Shown: positions 43,072-52,105, counted from the stretch's first letter. The stretch is DNA of 64,000 nucleotides from JALOAP01 sp964632355 (GCA_964632355.1 CAZWBW010000001.1:22160-86159); one strand, 5' to 3'. Program-made: numbers and translations. The notes: generated by a model from the letters alone, not told the origin.

Positions 43072-43758
43072 TTAGCCGTTCGCCGCCTTGGCGCTCAGGT
43101 CGACCCATTCGGTCGCGCAGTCGAACACGCGGCCGAAGTGGAACACGAAGGACTCGATGACGTCGTTCATCGGCACCTGCTTACCCACCTCGTGGCTCAT
43201 GCTCGTCATCTCGACGTCGGCCATGCCGCACGGGTTGATGAGGTCGAAGTGGCTCATGTCCGGCTCCACGTTCAGCGCGATGCCGTGCATCGTCACCCCG
43301 CGCCGCACGTTGATCCCCAGCGAAGCAATCTTCCGGTTCTCGACCCACACGCCGCGGGCGCGTTCTTTCCGCTCGCCGCGGATACCCCAGTCGGCCAGCA
43401 CGCCGATGACGGTCTCTTCGAGCCCCGCTACATAGTCGAGCACGCTGCACGACCAGCCCTTCAGGTCGACGATGCCGTACGCCACCAGCTGTCCGGGCCC
43501 GTGGTACGTGATGTCGCCGCCGCGCTCGGTCTGCACTACCCGGATGCCGTAGTTCGAAACCACCTCCGGCGCGACGCGCAGGTCCGGCTCGGGGTGGCCC
43601 CGGCCCAACGTGAATACCGGCCGGTGCTCCGTCAGCAGCAGCGAATCGACGCCCTGCCCGTTTCGGCGCTGCGCCTGTAGCCGCTGCTGCAGCGTGTGGA
43701 CCTCGTCGTAGTTCGTCGTACCCAGGTCATAGACCTTAATCGAGCGCTGGTCGCTCAT
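43072..43758 (-). CDS. lipB: Octanoyl-[ACP]:protein N-octanoyltransferase
   Basis: A 228-residue LipB with RGGDITYHGPGQLV (about residues 79-92), Lys143 in RKIASLGI and the active-site Cys177 in NPCGM. It transfers octanoate to the lipoyl domains of 2-oxoacid dehydrogenases and GcvH. GGGAGGA precedes the ATG. The next gene upstream on the same strand encodes an E2-like protein without a lipoyl Lys. Confidence 0.96.
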   Translation of the reverse strand: MSDQRSIKVYDLGTTNYDEVHTLQQRLQAQRRNGQGVDSLLLTEHRPVFTLGRGHPEPDLRVAPEVVSNYGIRVVQTERGGDITYHGPGQLVAYGIVDLKGWSCSVLDYVAGLEETVIGVLADWGIRGERKERARGVWVENRKIASLGINVRRGVTMHGIALNVEPDMSHFDLINPCGMADVEMTSMSHEVGKQVPMNDVIESFVFHFGRVFDCATEWVDLSAKAANG

Positions 43759-43809
43759 CTCAATCCTCCCCTGTTGCTCCCGGCGGAGCGTCGGGCCCGT
43801 ATCGCCAGT

Positions 43810-45153
43810 TTAGGCGGCGAGCAGTGCGTATGGCGCTTCGAGCAAATCTCGTACGCGTGCGAGGAACCACGCGGCCTGCCCCGGTGCGACCATCGCCGGG
43901 TCGTACGCGAGCGTCAGCACGGTCATCGGCGCCGGGACGAGTTCGTTCCCTTCGACCACCGCCAGCTCCCGCACGGCTCCCACCGACAGCGCCAGCGGCC
44001 GCCCCTCCGTGAGCTCCGGCGATCCCTCGTCGATGCCCCACTCCGCGAACGACACGAGTTCGAACCCGTGCTCGTCTTCGGCCGGTGCGCTCCAGCCCGC
44101 CGACAGCGCTTCGACCGCCTCCCGGAAGGGCGTCGAACTTGCACCGCCAAGCACGGTGCTCCGCGTGCCTTCGCGTTCCGGCACTACCAGCGCCACGCTG
44201 TCGGACATCCCGGTTTCGACCAGCGCTCGCCCGGCCGCCCGTACGAGCACATCCTCATCGCGGGGCTCGATGGGCTGCCATTCCCGCGCCAGTTGTGCGC
44301 ACATCTTGCGCACTTCGCGGAGGTCGACGCGTGTGCGCAGGTACTGCACGTTGGCGGCGGCCGTCGCCAGGTTCACCGCGAACGCGTCCATCGCCTCGTC
44401 CCCGGCCGGTTCGTCGCTGACAGGGCTCTCGTTGCTTGGTTCGAGGTCCTCCGCCCGGGTGACGCCCGGCGCGAACGGCGCAACGTCGAAGTACCGCCGC
44501 GGGTCATCGCCCGGTTCTTTCACCGGCGGCTCGCCGTCGCCTGCCACCGGCGCGGTCTCGAAAGCCTCCTCGATCTCCGTGCCAGCCTTCCACTCTCCTC
44601 CGACACGAAGGTCGTCGCCGATGACCGGCGCCCAGGAGCTGTCCTCGTCCGGTATCGGGGGCGGCTCGGGCAGGGTGTTTCGGCGAAGCGGAAGAATCGG
44701 TCGAGGCTCCTCCTCCCGGGCCTCCTCCGGCGCATCTTCGGCCGCCGGCAGGGTGTCCGCGACGCTGAACTCCTCACGCGGGACACCCTCATTGGATTCC
44801 CATGTGTGGCCGGCCTCGACCTGGGACGCCGCCTCCGTTTCGAACAATGGCTCGCCGGCTTCGGCCTCCGTTTCGTTCGTTCTGGCCGGCTCGTCGAATC
44901 CCTCCGGGACTCGTTCGCCCGGCGCGAGCACCAGCGCGACTACCTCGCCTGCTGTGACGTGGTCGCTGCTCAGCGCCCGATGCCGGACGATGCCGTCCGT
45001 TTCCGCTTCGACGTCGACCGTGACGTACTCGCTTTCGAGGCAGAAGACCAGTTCGCCCGCGCTCACGGTCGCCCCGTCCGGGCAATACCAGCGCGCGATG
45101 CGGCCCGACTTCCACCCCATCCCAAGGTTCGGGACGGCGACTTCACCAGCCAT
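43810..45153 (-). CDS. Degenerate E2-like (lipoyl + acyltransferase) protein
   Basis: 447 residues with E2 layout: a biotinyl/lipoyl domain (1-78), a long acidic Pro/Glu-rich linker (about 80-235) and a C-terminal chloramphenicol-acetyltransferase-like domain (from about 245). The lipoyl lysine position, normally in ETDKA, is Tyr43 in ESEYVTVDVEA. The catalytic YDHRxxDG motif is replaced by YDPAMVAPG (Tyr417 on), so His and Asp are gone. No clear E1/E3-binding domain was seen. It is therefore predicted to be inactive as an E2 and may be structural or a regulator. The gene lies 51 bases upstream of lipB. No E1 or E3 gene is in the window. Confidence 0.8.
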   Translation of the reverse strand: MAGEVAVPNLGMGWKSGRIARWYCPDGATVSAGELVFCLESEYVTVDVEAETDGIVRHRALSSDHVTAGEVVALVLAPGERVPEGFDEPARTNETEAEAGEPLFETEAASQVEAGHTWESNEGVPREEFSVADTLPAAEDAPEEAREEEPRPILPLRRNTLPEPPPIPDEDSSWAPVIGDDLRVGGEWKAGTEIEEAFETAPVAGDGEPPVKEPGDDPRRYFDVAPFAPGVTRAEDLEPSNESPVSDEPAGDEAMDAFAVNLATAAANVQYLRTRVDLREVRKMCAQLAREWQPIEPRDEDVLVRAAGRALVETGMSDSVALVVPEREGTRSTVLGGASSTPFREAVEALSAGWSAPAEDEHGFELVSFAEWGIDEGSPELTEGRPLALSVGAVRELAVVEGNELVPAPMTVLTLAYDPAMVAPGQAAWFLARVRDLLEAPYALLAA

Positions 45154-45386
45154 GACGCGTCTCCCCGTCCGGGCTCACCGCCCGGGTTCTATTTCTAGTG
45201 ACGGCAGCGAGACCGGTTTCGGCAGGGTCTTCTTCCTTCGAACCGGAATTTCGCACTGGCCGGTTACGGACCGGTGACCCCGGCGCGGGCTCGGCGGTCC
45301 TGTGAGCGTTAGAACTTCGACAGAAGGGTGAAAGGAAGGTCGAAACCCGGTTTCCGGAAAGTGGATATCGAGTATCCTGCTCGTTG

Positions 45387-46478
45387 ATGAAGCGCTGGAT
45401 CTTCACGGCGATATTGGGGGTAACCCTGTTGGGGGCCGTCGTCGCGGCCGGAGCACGCCCATCTCCTGGACCCGCCACTGCCCACGAGGTCCATGCACTC
45501 GAATTCGCCGTGCACACCCCGGACGGCCGCCCCATCGCCCTACACTTCACGGTCCGCGCAGATTCAGTTGCGGACGCGCATAGCGCGGCACGCGCCGCGG
45601 CGCAGCAACTGCTCCCCGAAGTTGACCTGGACGTCGCCGAGGGACGCGCAGAAGCCGCCTACGCGTTCTGGTCCCATACCTGGCGCCTCGACCAGCTCCC
45701 CGTGCCGGTGGCGTACAACCCGGCTGGTGCGCCCGTCACCGTTACCGAGGACCACATCACCGCGGGCATCCAGCCCTGGAACGCGGTCGAAACCAGCGCC
45801 TTCCGCATCACCTACACCGGCCTCACCGACAGGACTCCTGGCGCGTACTCCGGCGATCTGGACGGCCAGAACACCATCGGCTGGGCGAACCTCGACTGCT
45901 CAGAGGGCTGTGTCCTCGGCGTTGCCGCCGCGGGTGAGGGCGAAGTCGACATCGTTTTGAACAGCAACCCGGTCGCCGGCCTCGGCGATGGCGCTGGTTT
46001 CAGCGTCGACACCGGATGGGTCGTCCTCCACGAAGTCGGGCACCTCGCGGGCCTCGAACACTCCTGCGACCCTCGAATCGAAGGCGACTGCGAAGGCGAG
46101 GAACTCGACGCCGTTATGTACCCGCTCTACCGCGGCGGCGTGCGCTCGCTCGGCGCCTACGACATCGGTGCCATCTCGGCGCTCTACCCCCGCGCGGAAG
46201 AGCCAATCGCACCTCCCGCCGGCAGCACCGACCCCGACTCTCTGGTCGAACTCAACCGCGGGTGGAATCTTGTCGTGCTCCCGCCGGGTCCCTTGGAATC
46301 GACCGCCCGCGCGCTGCGCTGCGTCGACGCCATCTACGCGTTCATTGATGGCGAATGGCGGGTCTGGCTCCGCGATGCCGCACCGAGTCTCAACACCCTC
46401 ACCGTCGCAGAAGAGGGCATGGGCTTCTGGCTCCACTCGACGGGTACCTGCGGACTTTCGTTCACCGCTGTTTCGTGA
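45387..46478 (+). CDS. Secreted metzincin-like metalloprotease
   Basis: 363 residues: signal peptide (about 1-31), a pro-like region, and a matrixin-type domain with HEVGHLAGLEH (about residues 215-225) giving three zinc His, and DAVMYPLY as Met-turn. A C-terminal domain of about 90 residues with NRGWNLVVLPPG repeats no known motif, perhaps a wall- or substrate-binding module. TATCCT lies eight bases before ATG 45387 with no ribosome binding site; a TTG at 45384 is also in frame. Confidence 0.85.
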   Translation: MKRWIFTAILGVTLLGAVVAAGARPSPGPATAHEVHALEFAVHTPDGRPIALHFTVRADSVADAHSAARAAAQQLLPEVDLDVAEGRAEAAYAFWSHTWRLDQLPVPVAYNPAGAPVTVTEDHITAGIQPWNAVETSAFRITYTGLTDRTPGAYSGDLDGQNTIGWANLDCSEGCVLGVAAAGEGEVDIVLNSNPVAGLGDGAGFSVDTGWVVLHEVGHLAGLEHSCDPRIEGDCEGEELDAVMYPLYRGGVRSLGAYDIGAISALYPRAEEPIAPPAGSTDPDSLVELNRGWNLVVLPPGPLESTARALRCVDAIYAFIDGEWRVWLRDAAPSLNTLTVAEEGMGFWLHSTGTCGLSFTAVS

Positions 46479-46538
46479 AACCTGCTATCGATTTGCTCGG
46501 CCGGTGCTAGACTCATCCGAAGCGATTGGAGGACGCGC

Positions 46539-47279
46539 GTGGCGGGCGACACACCATTCGACTACGGCATTTGCGTTGGCGATGCCGGCGCCTGGACTTC
46601 GGCACTGTCGGTACTCGGGTTCGAACCCGAACCGGTGACTCAATCGGCCACGCCGGCCGGGGACCCACTAGGAGCGCTTCACAACCCCAAGAGCGGTCAG
46701 CGGATTCGCCTCTACCGTCGCGAGGGTCCGCCTCCGGCCGGCCCGGCTGAGGGCGATGTCAGCATCGGCATCCCCGTGGAGGGCGATCCCCACGAGGTGC
46801 TCGAATCACTCCGAACAGCTGCATCCTCCCTGCCCTTCGGCGCGGTTGAGGACCTCCCGAAGGAGAAGGGACTCGCCGTTACCGTGGACGGCCAGCGGCT
46901 CATCCTGACGTCACGCCGCGAACCCTTCACAGTCGTCCACTACTCCGACGGCGCCTGGCACGAGGTCCTCGAGTTCTACGAGAGCGTGCTTGGCTTCTGC
47001 TTCTTTCCGCTGCCCGACCGGGGCAACGCCGTTCGCACCCGGCTCGAGAATGCGCTCGGCAGGGTCGACCTCGAAGCGAGCCCCGACACGCCGGCACGGG
47101 ACAGCGCTTCCACCCGGCATTTCCGCCTCGCGAACGCAAAGCTCGACCAGGCCGAGGAGAATCTGCCCGGTTCGCGACACGGGCGCTGGGTCGAACCCCC
47201 GCGCGACGGGCGCGCCTGGATCGAAGGACCGGCGGGCGAAGTTATGGAGGTTGTCGGCCGACCGGCGTCGGACAAATAA
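46539..47279 (+). CDS. VOC/glyoxalase-fold-like protein
   Basis: 246 residues with two weak VOC-like halves: an N-terminal DYGICVGDAGAWTSALSVLGFEPE and a middle WHEVLEFYESVLGFCFFPLPDRG, both matching the strand-helix start of VOC domains, and a final EGPAGEVMEVVG strand. The metal-ligand positions are not clear, so catalysis is uncertain. GTG 46539 has TTGGAGGA upstream and TAGACT at 46508. Six bases separate it from the next gene. Confidence 0.55.
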   Translation: MAGDTPFDYGICVGDAGAWTSALSVLGFEPEPVTQSATPAGDPLGALHNPKSGQRIRLYRREGPPPAGPAEGDVSIGIPVEGDPHEVLESLRTAASSLPFGAVEDLPKEKGLAVTVDGQRLILTSRREPFTVVHYSDGAWHEVLEFYESVLGFCFFPLPDRGNAVRTRLENALGRVDLEASPDTPARDSASTRHFRLANAKLDQAEENLPGSRHGRWVEPPRDGRAWIEGPAGEVMEVVGRPASDK

Positions 47280-47285
47280 CACCGG

Positions 47286-47867
47286 ATGATGACCGAAGGG
47301 ACCAGCCCGGCCACCGTCGAATCCGAGACCCCGGAGAACTCGCCGTCCGCGGACTCGTCCACCGAAGCCGGTCCGGCGGTCCCCCAACTCGACGATCCGC
47401 CCGGGTCTGCTGGCCCCGTTCGGAAGGTTGTCATGGTCGCCCTGGTGCTTACCGGGTCCATCCTCTCGGGGCTGGCGGCTGCGCGATTCATCGCCCAAGA
47501 CAACGGCGACGCTGTCGCAGTCGTCGAAACGCCAACGCCCACCCCGACGCCAACCGCCACCCCGACGGCCACCCCGACCGCCACCCCGACGCCGCTCGTT
47601 ACGCCGACGCCTACGCGCCCGGCGGGCGCTGCGCCGTCTACCGGCAATCCGCCGCCACAACCGCGAGTCCCCGAACCAGCGGTGCCCACTCCGACGCCAC
47701 CGCCCGCGACCGCGTCGCCTACAGCCACGGCCCCATCGCCCGTCACTCCTACGGAGCCGCCCACCCTGGAGCCGACGGCGTCACCAACCGAAACGGAGAC
47801 CGCTGCCCCGGGCACGCCCGGCGCGGGCACGCCCACCGGCACAGCTACGGCGACAACGGATAGCTAG
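47286..47867 (+). CDS. Single-pass membrane protein with Pro/Thr-rich tail
   Basis: 193 residues: acidic, Ser-rich cytoplasmic start, one membrane helix (about 49-66) and an extracellular tail made of TPTPTPTATPTAT-type repeats. Such tails are typically O-glycosylated spacers. Its last four bases overlap the convergent PilZ gene. No globular domain. Confidence 0.7.
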   Translation: MMTEGTSPATVESETPENSPSADSSTEAGPAVPQLDDPPGSAGPVRKVVMVALVLTGSILSGLAAARFIAQDNGDAVAVVETPTPTPTPTATPTATPTATPTPLVTPTPTRPAGAAPSTGNPPPQPRVPEPAVPTPTPPPATASPTATAPSPVTPTEPPTLEPTASPTETETAAPGTPGAGTPTGTATATTDS

Positions 47868-48463
47868 GACGCCCGCGCGAGCGACGCCTGGTTCGCCAGG
47901 TATTCGACGGCGTTGCGTACGAACGCCTGCTGCAGGTGCGTCAGCGGTTCGAACTTTAGGTGGAGCACCACTCTCGTGCCGCGCTCGCCCACATCGACGA
48001 CCCCGCACGGGAGCGTGGCGCTGTACCCGAACAACTGCAGCCGTGCCTCGACTCGCCTCCCGGCCGGACGCTCGCCTACCTCGATGGCCGCCCCGCCCAG
48101 CGAGATGTCGAGGATGCGCCCGGAAACCCATGCCTGTGCGAGCCGGGAGCGCACCTCTGCCGGGGCGACGACCGGGTATCGCGTTTGTCCGCGCAGGTCG
48201 AACGGGTGGAAGCGCGTTACCAGCCCGAACAAGCCCAGTCCGCTGTGGCAGCCGAAGTAACGGGCCTTCGCGACCAGCCGGTTCCCGATTTCGCCCGCCA
48301 CGAGCATCACCTCCGTCTGGGGTTCGATCGGGAGTGCGGGCTGTGCAATCTGCACGGAAACGCCACCCCCATGAATCGCATGGAGCCTGCCCCGCACGTT
48401 CTCGGGGCTGCTTCCTCGCCAGATCACGCTGACGGGCTCGCCGGGCGCTGGTACTTCACGCAT
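47864..48463 (-). CDS. PilZ-domain (c-di-GMP-binding) protein
   Basis: 199 residues: an N-terminal YcgR-like beta barrel (1-85) and a PilZ domain with RGQTR (Arg91, Arg95) and DISLGGAAIEV (from Asp119), the two parts of the c-di-GMP binding signature. It probably regulates motility, adhesion or secretion in response to c-di-GMP; no partner gene is adjacent. Divergent from rimI. Confidence 0.88.
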   Translation of the reverse strand: MREVPAPGEPVSVIWRGSSPENVRGRLHAIHGGGVSVQIAQPALPIEPQTEVMLVAGEIGNRLVAKARYFGCHSGLGLFGLVTRFHPFDLRGQTRYPVVAPAEVRSRLAQAWVSGRILDISLGGAAIEVGERPAGRRVEARLQLFGYSATLPCGVVDVGERGTRVVLHLKFEPLTHLQQAFVRNAVEYLANQASLARAS

Positions 48464-48526
48464 GTATCAGTACTGTCGGCAAACCCGGCGCGAGAGACAG
48501 GGTTCCGCCCCCTGCTTCCGTGGCGA

Positions 48527-48532
48527 TACGAT
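48527..48532 (+). promoter_or_regulatory. -10 element of leaderless rimI promoter
   Basis: TACGAT, six bases before the GTG at 48539. Confidence 0.5.
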
Positions 48533-48538
48533 GCATTC

Positions 48539-49099
48539 GTGGGGGAACGACCGCCGGATTCTCGCCTCACCGTCCGCAGGATGGACGAACGTGATATCGA
48601 TGCGGTCACGGCCGTCGAACGCGTTTCCTTTGCCCACGGCTGGCCCCCGACGGCTTTCCAGCGCGAACTCACCGCGAACAAACTCGCTCGCTACGTGGTA
48701 CTCGAATCCGGCGCCGAGCAGCCGCGCATCATCGCCTTCGGCGGCCTCTGGCTCCAGCTCGACGAAGCCCACGTGGTCACCGTAGCGGTCCACCCCGATT
48801 TCCGGCGCTCGGGGTACGGGCTGGTAGTCGTTCGAGCACTACTCGACCTTGCCCGCAACGAAGGGATTGACGTCGCCACGCTCGAAGTGCGGGTTTCGAA
48901 CCACGCCGCGCGCCAGCTCTACCGCAAGTGCGGCTTCTACGAAGTCGGCGAACGCAAGCGCTACTACACCGACAATGGCGAAGACGCGGTCATCATGACC
49001 ACCGAGTCATTCGACTCAGCGGGCTTTCAGCGCCACTACCAGCGCCTCGCTGCTGAAGTCGCTAACCGCTTCCCAGCCCTTTGCTCGCTCGTCCCCTGA
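48539..49099 (+). CDS. rimI: Ribosomal protein S18 alanine N-acetyltransferase-like GNAT
   Basis: A 186-residue GNAT acetyltransferase: RRMDERDIDAVTAVERVSF, WPPTAFQRELT, the acetyl-CoA loop VAVHPDFRRSGYG, VRVSNHAARQLYRKCGF and a final RYYTDNGEDA, all in the RimI pattern. RimI acetylates the N-terminal Ala of ribosomal protein S18. GTG 48539 is fixed by the TACGAT element; the long upstream open frame lies opposite the PilZ gene. Confidence 0.88.
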   Translation: MGERPPDSRLTVRRMDERDIDAVTAVERVSFAHGWPPTAFQRELTANKLARYVVLESGAEQPRIIAFGGLWLQLDEAHVVTVAVHPDFRRSGYGLVVVRALLDLARNEGIDVATLEVRVSNHAARQLYRKCGFYEVGERKRYYTDNGEDAVIMTTESFDSAGFQRHYQRLAAEVANRFPALCSLVP

Positions 49100-49155
49100 C
49101 TCGCAGTTCGCTATCGAACACCGGCGTTCGCTGCCGAACCCTCGCCCGCCTTCGC

Positions 49156-49161
49156 TACGGT
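49156..49161 (+). promoter_or_regulatory. -10 element of leaderless reductase promoter
   Basis: TACGGT, six bases before ATG 49168. Confidence 0.5.
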
Positions 49162-49167
49162 GGGGTC

Positions 49168-50103
49168 ATGGCCGAACAGCTGGTGTACGACAGCATCGTG
49201 GTTGGCGGCGGCCCGGCCGGCCTTTCGGCAGCGCTCCAGCTGGCGCGTTTCAATCGGCACGTGGTCGTGTTCGATAGCGGCATGGGGCGCTCGACCTATC
49301 ACCAGGTGAACCACAACTACCTTGGCTTCCCCGGCGGCATCAGCGTCCGGGACCTTCGCGACCGGGCCCGCAAACACGTCGAAACCTATCCCGTGGCGTT
49401 CATCGACGAAGCAGTCGTCGATGCGTCTCGCGGCGAGGGGGTGTTTCACGTCCGAACCGAGAGCGGCGGCGAGTTCTTTGGCCGCACGATCGTGCTCGCA
49501 ACAGGCGTCCGCGACCACTTTCCGCTCTTCCGCGACTGGGAGGAGTATGTTGGCCGTTCGCTCTTCTGGTGCATCACCTGCGACGGCTACGCGACGCGCG
49601 GCAAGCGCATCGTCATGGTGGGGAACGACGCCGACGCCGGCGTCACCGCACTGCAGTTCCTCCAGTTCACGAAGGACATCGTGATGCTGACGAACGCACC
49701 CCACTGCGAAATCGGCGATGACGTCGTCGCGGCCCTGAACCGGCATGGCATCCCGGTCATCGTGGAGCAGATCAGCGAGGTCCGCGGCCACGCGGGCATC
49801 CTCGGGCAGCTCGTCCTCGGCGGCGGCGACACCCTCGACCTCGATTTCCTTTTCTCGCTCCAGGGCAGCACCCCGAACAGCGAACTCGCCGTCGGGCTGG
49901 GCCTCGACCTGAGCCCCCAGCAGTACATCCTCGCGAACCAGGACCAGCAGACGAACGTCCCCGGTGCGTTCGCTGCCGGCGATGTGACCCGCGACCTGGC
50001 ACACCAGGTAGCGACCGCGGTGCACGAGGCCCTGACGGCAGCCACGGCAGCGAACTACTATCTGTACCTGCCCGATCAGCAGCACGAGACCTACCGGCGC
50101 TAG
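49168..50103 (+). CDS. Thioredoxin reductase-like FAD/NAD(P)H oxidoreductase
   Basis: 311 residues with an FAD-binding VVGGGPAGLSAA at the start, a redox-active CITC pair (about Cys135, Cys138), a second dinucleotide-binding segment VGNDADAG and the FAD-closing GAFAAGDVTRD. This is the thioredoxin-reductase fold and length. The usual CATC is CITC, and the NADPH-binding GxGxxA is GNDADA, so the electron donor or partner may differ. No thioredoxin gene is next to it. Confidence 0.85.
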   Translation: MAEQLVYDSIVVGGGPAGLSAALQLARFNRHVVVFDSGMGRSTYHQVNHNYLGFPGGISVRDLRDRARKHVETYPVAFIDEAVVDASRGEGVFHVRTESGGEFFGRTIVLATGVRDHFPLFRDWEEYVGRSLFWCITCDGYATRGKRIVMVGNDADAGVTALQFLQFTKDIVMLTNAPHCEIGDDVVAALNRHGIPVIVEQISEVRGHAGILGQLVLGGGDTLDLDFLFSLQGSTPNSELAVGLGLDLSPQQYILANQDQQTNVPGAFAAGDVTRDLAHQVATAVHEALTAATAANYYLYLPDQQHETYRR

Positions 50104-50146
50104 CCTCGCCCGCCGCGGGGTCCGCTTATCGGGCCATCACGTAGGC

Positions 50147-50875
50147 GTGGTGGTGACAGTGGCGCATGTCCCGCGGCTCTACATCCCCCAGCGGCTCGCA
50201 CCCGGGCCGTTCATGCTCGACGCCGAGCGCTCACGGCGCCTCTATTCGGTCATGCGCCTTCGCGACGGCGACGAATTCCGGCTCTTCAGCGGTGACGGCC
50301 GCGAATGGCGCGCCACGGTGCTGAGCGAAGGGAAGACCGGCCTCCGCTGCGAAGTGCACGAAGTCGTACGCCAGGAGCCCCGGCCGGCCCGCACGATCGA
50401 ACTCTGGTGCGGCCTCGTTCGCCCCAGCCGGTTCGACTGGGCCATCGAAAAGGCGGTCGAAGCCGGCGCCGATGTCATCCGGCCGCTCCTTTCCGACTAC
50501 AGCGCGCGGGGCGATGGCGGTTCACGCCAGAAGCACGACCGCTGGCACCGCATCGCGATCGAGGCCGCGGAGCAGTCCGGCCGCCTCTGGGTGCCCGTCA
50601 TCGCCGAACCCGCGCGGTTCGGCGATCTCCTGGCCCGTCTTCGCGGGCCGCTCGTCCTCGCCGACCCGGGCGGTATGCCGATTCACGAGGTCGTCCGCCT
50701 CCTGCCGCCGTCGGGCGGCGTCACTGTCGCGGTCGGCCCGGAAGGCGGCTTCTCGCCCGATGAACTGGCCCGTGCACGCGCTGCCGGGGCGCTCCCCTTG
50801 CGGCTCGGGCCCAACACGCTGCGAACCGAGACCGCGGCGGTCGTCGCGACTGCAGTGCTGCGCGCGTTCGAATAG
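50147..50875 (+). CDS. rsmE: 16S rRNA m3U1498 methyltransferase
   Basis: A 242-residue SPOUT methyltransferase: an N-terminal PUA-like domain, IEKAVEAGAD, the knot motif VAVGPEGGFSPDE and LGPNTLRTETAA. RsmE methylates N3 of U1498 in 16S rRNA. GTG start; exact start is uncertain by a few codons. Confidence 0.94.
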   Translation: MVVTVAHVPRLYIPQRLAPGPFMLDAERSRRLYSVMRLRDGDEFRLFSGDGREWRATVLSEGKTGLRCEVHEVVRQEPRPARTIELWCGLVRPSRFDWAIEKAVEAGADVIRPLLSDYSARGDGGSRQKHDRWHRIAIEAAEQSGRLWVPVIAEPARFGDLLARLRGPLVLADPGGMPIHEVVRLLPPSGGVTVAVGPEGGFSPDELARARAAGALPLRLGPNTLRTETAAVVATAVLRAFE

Positions 50876-50901
50876 CCACCTGCCTACAATCTTTCGCAGC
50901 A

Positions 50902-51474
50902 GTGCCAATGGAACTGAATAACCACGTACCCCCGGCGATCCTTCGCGAGATGCAAGAGGTGGGGCGCGACCTCTATCGCCTCGCCCTCGTCACCAGTCAC
51001 GGCGGCAATCTCTCCGTGCGCGACGGGAACTCGATGTGGATTACCGGGACCGGCACGATGCTTGGTCACCTGCAGGAGCGCCACATCGCCCGCGTCCACG
51101 CCGACGGCTCGCACGAAGGCCCGCCACCCTCGAGCGATACGCTCCTCCACACGACCATCTACGCGCTCAATGGCGCCACGGCGCTGGTCCATGCTCACCC
51201 GCGCCATGCCATCGCCCTCTCGTTCGATACCGACTGCTTCGTTCCCGGCGACCTCGAAGGCCAGCTCCACCTGAAGCAGGTCCCGGTCGTCGAACCCGGT
51301 GACCGGCAGGTCGAGCAGATCGCGCACCTCCTGCAGGCGAACCTCGTGGTGCTGCTTCGGGGCCACGGCGCCTACGCCCGCGGCCAGTCGCTCTGGGAAG
51401 CGCTGCACTGGATCACCGCGCTCGAGGAGAGCGCGCACATCGAAGTCATTCGGCGAAGCATCGGGTCACGCTGA
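50902..51474 (+). CDS. Class II aldolase/adducin-family protein
   Basis: 190 residues with SHGGNLSVR (about 32-40), a zinc pair in HAHPRH (His97, His99) and the third His in LRGHGAYARG (His155), as in fuculose-phosphate aldolase and MtnB. The usual catalytic Glu of the SSE motif is Asp79 (SSDT). Likely a sugar-phosphate aldolase or dehydratase, substrate unknown. TACAAT precedes GTG 50902 by 11 bases; ATG 50908 is an alternative. Confidence 0.88.
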   Translation: MPMELNNHVPPAILREMQEVGRDLYRLALVTSHGGNLSVRDGNSMWITGTGTMLGHLQERHIARVHADGSHEGPPPSSDTLLHTTIYALNGATALVHAHPRHAIALSFDTDCFVPGDLEGQLHLKQVPVVEPGDRQVEQIAHLLQANLVVLLRGHGAYARGQSLWEALHWITALEESAHIEVIRRSIGSR

Positions 51475-51517
51475 CACGGTGCGAACCGGCCGCTCGGGCG
51501 GTACCATCCGCCGGGCC

Positions 51518-52105
51518 ATGCTGTTTCCGCGCGAAACCGTCGATGCGATCGCGGCAGGCAGAGTAACGGTCGCGTTCCGTAAGTGGCGGCGGCCCACCGT
51601 TCGTGCTGGCGGAACGCTCCAAACCCCCGCCGGCCTGCTCGGCATCGAAGCGGTCGAACGGATCGAGGAGTCCGATATTACCGACTCCGACGCGCACGAC
51701 GCGGGCTATCAGTCGCGCGACGAGTTGCTCCGCTGGCTGCGCCGGCGCGACGAAGGGGAGCTCTACCGGGTTCGCTTCCGGGTCGCTGGCCCCGATCCGC
51801 GCATCGCCCTCCGCAACGACACGTCGCTCGACGCCGATACGTACGCCGGGCTCGTCGCCCGCCTCGACCGCCTCGATCGGTCCAGTACGCATGGCCCGTG
51901 GACGCTCGACACCCTTCGGCTCATCCGTGAACGCCCGGCGGTGCGTGCGGCCGACCTCGCCACGCACTTCGGCCGCGAAACGCTCCCGTTCAAGGCGGAC
52001 GTCCGCAAGCTGAAAGCCCTTGGCCTCACCGAAAGCCTCGAGGTGGGGTATCGGCTCTCGCCGCGTGGCGAAGCACTCCTGGCGCGCCTCGAAGGCGACG
52101 GCTAG
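51518..52105 (+). CDS. ASCH-like domain fused to winged helix
   Basis: 195 residues. Residues 1-100 look like an ASCH (PUA-like RNA-binding) domain: PRETVDAIAAGRVTVAFRKW, GLLGIEAVERIEESDIT, GYQSRDELLRWL. Residues 120-195 form a winged-helix segment (VRAADLATHFGRETLPFKADVRKLKALGL, then YRLSPRGEALL). Such a fusion suggests an RNA- or nucleotide-sensing DNA-binding protein. The ATG at 51518 has TACCAT ten bases upstream. Its last four bases overlap the convergent rmuC gene. Confidence 0.65.
   Translation: MLFPRETVDAIAAGRVTVAFRKWRRPTVRAGGTLQTPAGLLGIEAVERIEESDITDSDAHDAGYQSRDELLRWLRRRDEGELYRVRFRVAGPDPRIALRNDTSLDADTYAGLVARLDRLDRSSTHGPWTLDTLRLIRERPAVRAADLATHFGRETLPFKADVRKLKALGLTESLEVGYRLSPRGEALLARLEGDG

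Noticed and set aside
45154..45386. tRNA-like TTCGAACC motif in the intergenic gap
   Set aside because: No acceptor stem or anticodon arm can be drawn around it; TTCGAA words are common in this GC-rich genome.
47520..47620. Short tandem CCGACGCCAACC-type repeats
   Set aside because: They encode the Pro/Thr tail of the 47286-47867 protein; not a CRISPR or satellite.
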